Shown here: positions 57,879 through 64,000 of the stretch, piece by piece
Layout of the letters: every line of letters begins with the position of its first letter
How positions within the stretch are numbered: the stretch's first letter is position 1
Assembly (NCBI RefSeq): GCF_009763245.1
Contig: NZ_WKJZ01000001.1
Span: 186,001 to 250,000 of the forward strand
Length of the DNA: 64,000 nucleotides
DNA from: Pseudomonas xionganensis
GTDB taxonomy: Bacteria > Pseudomonadota > Gammaproteobacteria > Pseudomonadales > Pseudomonadaceae
Reading direction: 5' to 3'
The notes under the pieces: generated by a model
Told to the model about the DNA's origin: nothing
Seen by the model: only the letters and a program-made list of their open reading frames with translations
Database searches by the model: none
Translations under genes and position numbers: made by a program

Positions 57879-58772
57879 ATGTATACCCGCCTGCTGCAAT
57901 CCCTGAACCGTCTGCACCCACGCGCCTGGGACTTCGTCCAGCTGATGCGCCTGGACAAGCCCATCGGCATCTACCTGCTGCTGTGGCCGACCCTGTGGGC
58001 GCTGTGGGTGGCGGCAGAAGGCGTGCCGAGCGTGAAGAACCTGCTGATCTTCGTCTGCGGGGTGATCCTGATGCGCGCTGCCGGTTGCGTGATCAACGAC
58101 TACGCCGACCGCAACTTCGACGGCCACGTCAAACGCACCCAGGCACGCCCCCTGGCCAGCGGCAAGATCCAGCCACGCGAGGCGCTGATCCTGTTCGCCG
58201 TGCTGGTGGCGATGAGCTTTGTGCTGGTGCTGTTTACCAACGCCACGACGATCTGGCTGTCCTTCGGTGGCCTGGCTCTGGCCGCCTGCTACCCCTTTAT
58301 GAAGCGCTACACCTTCTACCCGCAGGTGGTGCTGGGCGCGGCCTTCTCCTGGGGCATGCCCATGGCCTTTACCGCCGAAACCGGCAGCCTGCCGCCGGAG
58401 GCCTGGCTGCTGTATATCGCCAACCTGCTGTGGACCGTGGCCTACGACACCTACTACGCCATGGCCGACCGCGACGACGACCTGAAGATCGGGGTGAAAT
58501 CCACCGCCATCCTGTTCGGCGACGCCGACCGCCTGATTATCGCCAGCCTGCAGGGCCTGACCCTGCTGTGCCTGCTGCTGGCCGGGGCGCGCTTCGAACT
58601 GGGCCTGTATTTCCACCTGGGCCTGGCCGTGGCCGCGGCCTGTTTTGCCTGGGAGTACCACAAGACGCGCAACCGCAAGCCCATGGCCTGCTTCAACGCC
58701 TTCCTGCACAACCACTGGGCCGGCCTGGCGATCTTTGTCGGGATCGCCCTGGATTTCGCCTTGCGCGGCTAG
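57879..58772 (+). CDS. ubiA: 4-hydroxybenzoate octaprenyltransferase
   Basis: 297 residues, about eight or nine membrane helices. The two aspartate-rich Mg-prenyl-PP sites are present: [23 protein letters not shown] (about 72-94) and [25 protein letters not shown] (about 190-214). Attaches the polyprenyl chain to 4-hydroxybenzoate in the inner membrane, following ubiC. The leader holds a GTAGGGTGG repeat and an 18-bp inverted repeat. phoB lies 88 bases downstream. Confidence 0.96.
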   Translation: MYTRLLQSLNRLHPRAWDFVQLMRLDKPIGIYLLLWPTLWALWVAAEGVPSVKNLLIFVCGVILMRAAGCVINDYADRNFDGHVKRTQARPLASGKIQPREALILFAVLVAMSFVLVLFTNATTIWLSFGGLALAACYPFMKRYTFYPQVVLGAAFSWGMPMAFTAETGSLPPEAWLLYIANLLWTVAYDTYYAMADRDDDLKIGVKSTAILFGDADRLIIASLQGLTLLCLLLAGARFELGLYFHLGLAVAAACFAWEYHKTRNRKPMACFNAFLHNHWAGLAIFVGIALDFALRG

Positions 58773-58789
58773 ACAGCCCTGCCGCGCAG

Positions 58790-58807
58790 TTGTCATATCG
58801 CTGCAAT
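58790..58807 (+). promoter_or_regulatory. Pho box upstream of phoB
   Basis: TTGTCAT-ATCG-CTGCAAT, two 7-base direct repeats with a 4-base AT-rich spacer, matching the PhoB consensus CTGTCAT-N4-CTGTCAT at 10 of 14 half-site positions or better. Located about 54 bases before the phoB ATG, consistent with autoactivation of phoBR. Confidence 0.7.
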
Positions 58808-58860
58808 AATTCCGTTATCTAATGCAGCTCATTACAGCGAGATGACCCGAGGCTTGATTC

Positions 58861-59550
<690 letters not shown>

Positions 59551-59623
59551 TCAGGCAAAGTTGTTAGGATTGCCGGTATCGCTCCGTACCCGGCCGATGG
59601 ATTTGATCGCGGATGAGCTCTAA

Positions 59624-60931
59624 TTGAATCAAGACTGGCGCGCCCCCCTGATACGTCGCCTGCTGTTGCTGATCGCCGGCTGCCTGCTGCTCGGCCTGAT
59701 CACAGGCGAATATGGCTGGTCCATGGCCCTAGGCCTGGCGATCTACCTTGGCTGGCACCTGCAGCAGCTTTTGCGCCTGCACAAGTGGCTGCGCACCCGC
59801 AAGCAGGACGAGCCGCCCCCCGATGGCTATGGCCTGTGGGGAGAAGTGTTCGACAGCATCTACCACCTGCAGCGCCGTGATCAGAAGGCCCGCGGCCGTC
59901 TGCAGGCGGTGATCGACCGCGTGCAGGAATCGACCGCCGCCCTCAAGGACGCGGTGATCATGCTCGACCGCAACGGCAATCTGGAGTGGTGGAATATCGC
60001 CGCGGAAAAACTCCTGGGCCTGAAAACGCCCCAGGACAGCGGCCAGCAGATCACCAACCTGGTGCGCGATCCGCGCTTTATCGAGTACTTCGAAGGCAAC
60101 AACTACGGCGAACCCCTGGACCTGCCCTCGCCGGTCAACGATCGCATTCGCCTGCAGTTTCATATCACCCAGTACGGCAACAGCGAACACCTGATGCTGG
60201 TGCGCGACGTGACCCGCCTGCATCAGCTGGAACAGATGCGCAAGGACTTCGTCGCCAACGTGTCCCACGAACTGCGCACGCCGCTGACGGTGATCGCCGG
60301 CTATCTGGAAACCCTGCTGGACAATGTCGAAGCGGTCAATCCGCGCTGGCTGCGCGCCCTGCAGCAGATGCAGCAGCAGGGCGGGCGCATGCAGAACCTG
60401 CTCAATGACCTGCTCCTGCTGGCCAAGCTGGAAGCCACCGATTACCCCTCGGACAACCAGCCGGTGGCGGTGGACCTGCTGCTGCTGAGCATCAAGAATG
60501 ATGCCCAGGCCCTGTCCGGCGAGCGCCATCACCGCATCAGCCTGGAAGCCGACCCGCACCTCAAGCTCAAGGGCAGTGAGGCGGAGCTGCGCAGCGCCTT
60601 TTCCAACCTGGTGTTCAATGCGGTCAAGTACACCCCGGATGAAGGCGAAATCCATATTCGCTGGTGGGGCGACGAACAGGGCGCCCATCTGGCGGTCCGC
60701 GACAGCGGCCTGGGCATCGAGGCCAGGCACCTGCCGCGCCTGACCGAGCGTTTCTACCGGGTCGATTCCAGCCGTGCCAGCAACACCGGCGGCACCGGCC
60801 TGGGCCTGGCGATCGTCAAGCATGTGCTGCTGCGCCACCGGGGGCGCCTGGATATCCACAGCCAGCTGGGCAAGGGCAGCACCTTTACCTGCCACTTCCC
60901 GCCGCAACAAGCCGTGCGCCGCGGCCAATAA
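59624..60931 (+). CDS. phoR: PhoR, phosphate-responsive sensor kinase
   Basis: 435 residues with TTG start at 59624 ((M)NQDWRAPLIRRLLLL). Two N-terminal helices (about 10-27, 31-49), a cytoplasmic PAS domain (about 95-190), HisKA with His215 in VSHELRTPLTVIAGYLETL, and HATPase_c with N-box (SNLVFNAVKYTP), DSGLGI and GGTGLGLAIV. Phosphorylates PhoB and is held off by PstSCAB-PhoU when phosphate is plentiful. No large periplasmic sensor domain, as expected. Confidence 0.96.
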   Translation: MNQDWRAPLIRRLLLLIAGCLLLGLITGEYGWSMALGLAIYLGWHLQQLLRLHKWLRTRKQDEPPPDGYGLWGEVFDSIYHLQRRDQKARGRLQAVIDRVQESTAALKDAVIMLDRNGNLEWWNIAAEKLLGLKTPQDSGQQITNLVRDPRFIEYFEGNNYGEPLDLPSPVNDRIRLQFHITQYGNSEHLMLVRDVTRLHQLEQMRKDFVANVSHELRTPLTVIAGYLETLLDNVEAVNPRWLRALQQMQQQGGRMQNLLNDLLLLAKLEATDYPSDNQPVAVDLLLLSIKNDAQALSGERHHRISLEADPHLKLKGSEAELRSAFSNLVFNAVKYTPDEGEIHIRWWGDEQGAHLAVRDSGLGIEARHLPRLTERFYRVDSSRASNTGGTGLGLAIVKHVLLRHRGRLDIHSQLGKGSTFTCHFPPQQAVRRGQ

Positions 60932-60999
60932 CGCGCCCCCCTTGCAAAGCGCGCGCACTGCCCCCACCCTTTAGGCATCTGCCAGCCACTCAAGTCTTT

Positions 61000-62340
61000 A
61001 TGGACCCTTCCACGAGTCTTTCCGCCGCACACTACTTCGCCGACTTCGGCCTTTTGCTCTTCGCCCTGCTGCTGGTGCTGCTCAACGGCTTCTTCGTTGC
61101 CGCCGAGTTCGCCATCGTGCGCCTGCGCGCCACCCGGGTGGAAAGCCTGGCCGATCAGCACGGCTGGCGCGGGCATATCCTGCGCACCGTGCACAACCAG
61201 ATGGACGCCTACCTGTCGGCCTGTCAGCTGGGCATCACCCTGGCCTCCCTGGGCCTGGGCTGGGTAGGCGAGCCGGCTTTCGCCGAGCTGCTCAGGCCCC
61301 TGCTCGGCGCGCTGGGCGTCGAGTCAGCCGGGCTGGTCAGCGCCATTGCCTTTTTCCTGGCCTTCGCCAGCCTGTCCTACCTGCATATCGTGGTCGGCGA
61401 GCTGGCGCCCAAGTCCTGGGCCATCCGCCAGCCCGAACGCTTGTCGCTGTGGACTGCCGCGCCGCTGTACGGGTTCTACTGGCTGATGTACCCGGCGATC
61501 TTCGTCCTCAATGCCAGCGCCAACGCCATTCTGCGCATCGCCGGCCAGGGCGAGCCCGGACCTCATCACGAGCATCATTACAGCCGCGACGAGCTCAAGC
61601 TGATCCTGCATTCCAGCCGCGCCAGCGCCCCCAGCGATCAGGACATGCGCGTACTGGCCTCGGCAGTGGAGCTGGGCGAGCTGGAAGTGGTGGACTGGGC
61701 CAACTCCCGCGAAGACCTGGTAGCCCTGGAGCTCAATGCCGGCCTGGACGAGGTGTTCAGCACCTTCCGCCGGCACAAGTACAGCCGCTACCCGATCTAC
61801 GACAACGCCAGCGAAAGCTTTGTCGGTGTGCTGCATATCAAGGATCTGCTGCTGCACCTGTCGCTGCTGGAAATGCTGCCCTCGGCGCTGCGCCTGGGCG
61901 ATCTGATGCACCCCATCGAACGGGTCGGCCGGCACATGCCGCTGTCACAGCTATTGGAGCAGTTCCGCCAGGGCGGCTCGCACTTCGCCCTGGTCGAGGA
62001 GGCCGACGGCAAGGTGATCGGTTATCTGACCATGGAAGATGTGCTGGAAGCCCTGGTCGGCGATATCCAGGACGAACACCACAAGGCCGAACGCGGCATC
62101 CTCGCCTATCAGCCGGGCAAGCTGCTGGTGCGCGGCGACACCCCGCTGGCCAAGGTCGAGCGCCTGCTCGGCGTCGATCTCGACCCTATCGAGGCGGAAA
62201 CCCTGGCGGGGCTGGTCTACGAGACGCTCAAGCGCATGCCCGAGGAAGAGGAGGCACTGGAAGTCGAAGGCCTGCGCATTATCGTCAAGAAGATGAAAGG
62301 GCCGAAGATCGTCCTGGCCAAGGTCCTCAGGCTCGACTGA
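61000..62340 (+). CDS. CNNM/DUF21-CBS transporter-associated protein (HlyC/CorC family)
   Basis: 446 residues from ATG 61000 (MDPSTSLSAAHYFADFGLLL), 68 bases after phoR. DUF21/CNNM membrane domain (about 12-190; LNGFFVAAEFAIVRLRATRVESLA, SYLHIVVGELAPKSWAIRQPE), two CBS domains (about 210-340), and a CorC_HlyC C-terminal domain (about 355-446). Family members are linked to Mg2+ or Co2+ efflux or homeostasis. The old haemolysin name is not informative. Stop lies two bases from the stop of the convergent DMT gene. Confidence 0.92.
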   Translation: MDPSTSLSAAHYFADFGLLLFALLLVLLNGFFVAAEFAIVRLRATRVESLADQHGWRGHILRTVHNQMDAYLSACQLGITLASLGLGWVGEPAFAELLRPLLGALGVESAGLVSAIAFFLAFASLSYLHIVVGELAPKSWAIRQPERLSLWTAAPLYGFYWLMYPAIFVLNASANAILRIAGQGEPGPHHEHHYSRDELKLILHSSRASAPSDQDMRVLASAVELGELEVVDWANSREDLVALELNAGLDEVFSTFRRHKYSRYPIYDNASESFVGVLHIKDLLLHLSLLEMLPSALRLGDLMHPIERVGRHMPLSQLLEQFRQGGSHFALVEEADGKVIGYLTMEDVLEALVGDIQDEHHKAERGILAYQPGKLLVRGDTPLAKVERLLGVDLDPIEAETLAGLVYETLKRMPEEEEALEVEGLRIIVKKMKGPKIVLAKVLRLD

Positions 62341-62342
62341 CC

Positions 62343-63212
62343 TCAGGCCAGCACCGGCGGCGGACGCCGGCGCCAACCGTGCAGGCTGTGTACCAGCAGG
62401 GTGACCAGGATGAGCGCGCCGCCCAGCAATACCGTGCGGCTCGGTGCCTCGTCGAGCAGCCACCAGACCCACAGCGGCCCCAGCACCACCTCCAGAAGCA
62501 ACAGCAAGCCCACCTCCGTGGCACTGATCCAGCGTGGCCCGAGCTGGATCAGCATAAAGGCCAGGGGCAACAGCACACCGGCCATCAGCGCCAGCCCCAG
62601 CCACTGGTTGAATGCCAGGGCAGGCGTACCGCCGAACACAAAGCCCAGCAGCGAGACCAGCAAAGCCCCCGGGATCAGCGCCGGACTCATGTCAATGCCC
62701 GGCTGACTGCGCGCCAGGCTGAGGTTGCCGGCCAGTAGAGTGGCCGCCACCAGGGCCAGCAGCGTACCGCTGCGGCTCTGTCCGCTGGGCGCATCGGCGA
62801 CGATCAGCAGCACGCCCGCCAGACACAGACCAATGGCCAGCAAGGTACGCAGCGCCAGACGCTCGCCCAGCCAGACCCAGCTCAGGGCCGCGGCAAGCAG
62901 CGGCGACAGACTGAAGATCACCAGGGCGCTGGCGGCCCCTGTCAGGCTGACGGCACTGACAAAGCACAGGGTGCTGAAGCAGTAGCAGAGCGCACAACCC
63001 ACCCCGGTCCAGCCGCAACGGTGCAAGGCCGTCAGCAGGCGGCCGCGGTAACGCCAGCTCAACAACAGGGCCAGGCCGGTCGCCATGATCAGTCCCCGCC
63101 AGGCCAGTATCTGCAGCGGCGGCGAATCCAGCCAGCGCAGCACCAGGGCATCCGGCGAAATAATCAGCATGCCCAGTGTCGTCAACAGCACGCCTTTTTG
63201 TCTGTCCTGCAT
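62343..63212 (-). CDS. EamA/DMT-family transporter
   Basis: 289 residues, ten helices in two EamA repeats. N-terminal repeat GVLLTTLGMLIISPDALVLRWLDSPPLQILAWRGL, a second beginning GTLLALVAATLLAGNLSLAR; C-terminal basic tail. Drug/metabolite exporters of this type move amino acids, purines or other small molecules; substrate unknown. Leftward, 48 bases after the racemase-fold gene, so the two may be one unit and could handle the same small acid. Confidence 0.9.
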   Translation of the reverse strand: MQDRQKGVLLTTLGMLIISPDALVLRWLDSPPLQILAWRGLIMATGLALLLSWRYRGRLLTALHRCGWTGVGCALCYCFSTLCFVSAVSLTGAASALVIFSLSPLLAAALSWVWLGERLALRTLLAIGLCLAGVLLIVADAPSGQSRSGTLLALVAATLLAGNLSLARSQPGIDMSPALIPGALLVSLLGFVFGGTPALAFNQWLGLALMAGVLLPLAFMLIQLGPRWISATEVGLLLLLEVVLGPLWVWWLLDEAPSRTVLLGGALILVTLLVHSLHGWRRRPPPVLA

Positions 63213-63260
63213 GGTGCCCGCCTCCAGGCATGATTTGGTGTCCGCTGCGCTCAGCGGGGT

Positions 63261-63989
63261 TCAGCCCGCTGCCCGGCTGTCGGCCAGCAAGCTGCCAAAG
63301 CCCTGGGGCCGGTGCACGCAGCCGGCCAGTTGCAGGGCATGCCAGAACAGCGCCTGGTTGCTGGACACCACCGGCAGGCCCAGGCGCTTTTCCAGGCCGT
63401 CCAGCAGTGTCAGGGTTCTCAGGTTGGTACAGGCGAGAAACAGCGCATCGACCCGCTGCCCCACCAACAGAGCCTGGGCGGCCACCTCGATGGACGCGGC
63501 GGGTATACGCGGAATCTCGGCGTCGGCCAGGACTTCGAAACTGCCGAACGCCACCACTTCGTGCCCCGCCTGCTCAAGGCCCTGGTAAAACGGGTAATTG
63601 ACCTCGCTGATATAGGGCGTGAGCACCGCGATACGCCGTGCTCCCAGGCCACGCAGGGCGGCCTTGACCGCGCTCCACGGATTGCTGACCGGCACCCCGG
63701 GGCGCGCCTGGTTGATCAGGCGCGCGATTTCCTGCTCGCCAATCAGCATGCTGCCGGACGTGCAGCCGAAGGTCAGCACATCCAGCGGCATGCCGGGAAC
63801 CAGTTGCTCACAGGACTGTGTCAGCCCCCGCGCCAGGCTGCGCAGGCCCTCCGCAGTCACGGCCGGGCTGCAGGGGGTACGGGTGCTGTACAGTTCGACC
63901 CGTTCACCGAGCAGCTGGCGCCACTCATTCTCCAGGGTGAAGTCACTGGCCAGTTGCAGCAGGCCGATGCGCACATGGCCGTCGTCCAC
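63261..63989 (-). CDS. Asp/Glu racemase-fold enzyme (maleate isomerase / arylmalonate decarboxylase / EutA-like), possibly 5' truncated by the window edge
   Basis: 242 residues from a GTG at 63989. The two active-site cysteines of the superfamily are visible in FGCTSGSMLIGE (about 95-106) and LACTNLRTLTLL (about 184-195), with VSNPWSAVKAALRGLGARRIAVLTPYISEVN between them. Candidates in this family are maleate cis-trans isomerase, arylmalonate decarboxylase and the EutA protein of ectoine use; I cannot choose. The frame stays open to the window edge with no stop, so the true start may lie outside. Confidence 0.8.
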   Translation of the reverse strand: MDDGHVRIGLLQLASDFTLENEWRQLLGERVELYSTRTPCSPAVTAEGLRSLARGLTQSCEQLVPGMPLDVLTFGCTSGSMLIGEQEIARLINQARPGVPVSNPWSAVKAALRGLGARRIAVLTPYISEVNYPFYQGLEQAGHEVVAFGSFEVLADAEIPRIPAASIEVAAQALLVGQRVDALFLACTNLRTLTLLDGLEKRLGLPVVSSNQALFWHALQLAGCVHRPQGFGSLLADSRAAG

Positions 63990-64000
63990 GCTGGCGGGGT

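Overview
The window is GC-rich, gene-dense chromosomal DNA from a member of Pseudomonas sensu lato. Gene order follows, with a few gaps and insertions, the P. aeruginosa interval cyaA-rnk-cyaY-lptM-lysA-dapF-xerC ... glnK-amt-ubiK-comM ... rep-xpt ... dadX-dadA-dadR ... rpmG-rpmB-radC-coaBC-dut-algC-argB ... pyrE-crc ... rph-yicC-gmk-rpoZ-spoT-ridA ... oxyR-recG ... hup-rubB-rubA2-rubA1 ... ubiC-ubiA-phoB-phoR. This correspondence is from memory of that genome; the species cannot be named from this stretch. I saw no rRNA or tRNA gene, CRISPR array, prophage, transposase or conjugative gene.

Layout. 1-3.3 kb: end of adenylate cyclase, rnk, a DUF1289 protein, frataxin, an orphan AraC regulator and the LPS-assembly lipoprotein lptM. 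3.3-7.8 kb: a tightly packed + strand run lysA-dapF-DUF484-xerC-HAD phosphatase with ATGA overlaps. 7.8-10.7 kb: sutA (RNA polymerase-binding small protein), then the nitrogen locus glnK / mini-AmtB / amt. 10.7-20.9 kb: ubiK, comM, a gamma-glutamyl-GABA hydrolase, LysR-MATE pair, an EAL phosphodiesterase, rep, xpt. 20.9-32.4 kb: amine and D-amino acid catabolism (cytochrome c5, pauR, dadX, a Rid protein, dadA, dadR, pauB-type oxidase, kauB-type dehydrogenase, omega-transaminase, cupin). 32.4-44.1 kb: ribosomal proteins, radC, coaBC, dut, a membrane-anchored long AlgC, argB, pyrE, crc, rph, yicC. 44.1-53.3 kb: gmk-rpoZ-spoT-ridA, an SDR protein, oxyR-recG, an HDOD protein. 53.3-64 kb: envelope-type unknowns, HU, the rubredoxin electron-transfer set, ubiC-ubiA, phoB-phoR with a Pho box, a CorC/HlyC-type CBS protein, and at the right edge a DMT exporter beside an Asp/Glu-racemase-fold enzyme.

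Working logic. The + strand clusters cover lysine/peptidoglycan precursor synthesis, CoA/dUTP/sugar-phosphate/arginine steps and the ppGpp module. The middle block is a polyamine and alanine degradation region under PauR and DadR. Crc, PII, PhoBR, OxyR, SpoT and SutA make the window rich in global regulators.

Most notable beyond ordinary annotation: (1) a 76-residue ORF between glnK and amt that looks like the two ends of a classical Pseudomonas AmtB joined after an internal deletion, with a different Amt type downstream; (2) an 861-residue AlgC with an N-terminal two-helix membrane and extracytoplasmic module; (3) a family of 110-200 bp palindromic intergenic elements, two copies of which contain the stop codon of the neighbouring gene; (4) two tandem 74-bp units with compensatory stem changes between the cupin gene and rpmG; (5) an 18-bp perfect inverted repeat just before ubiA.
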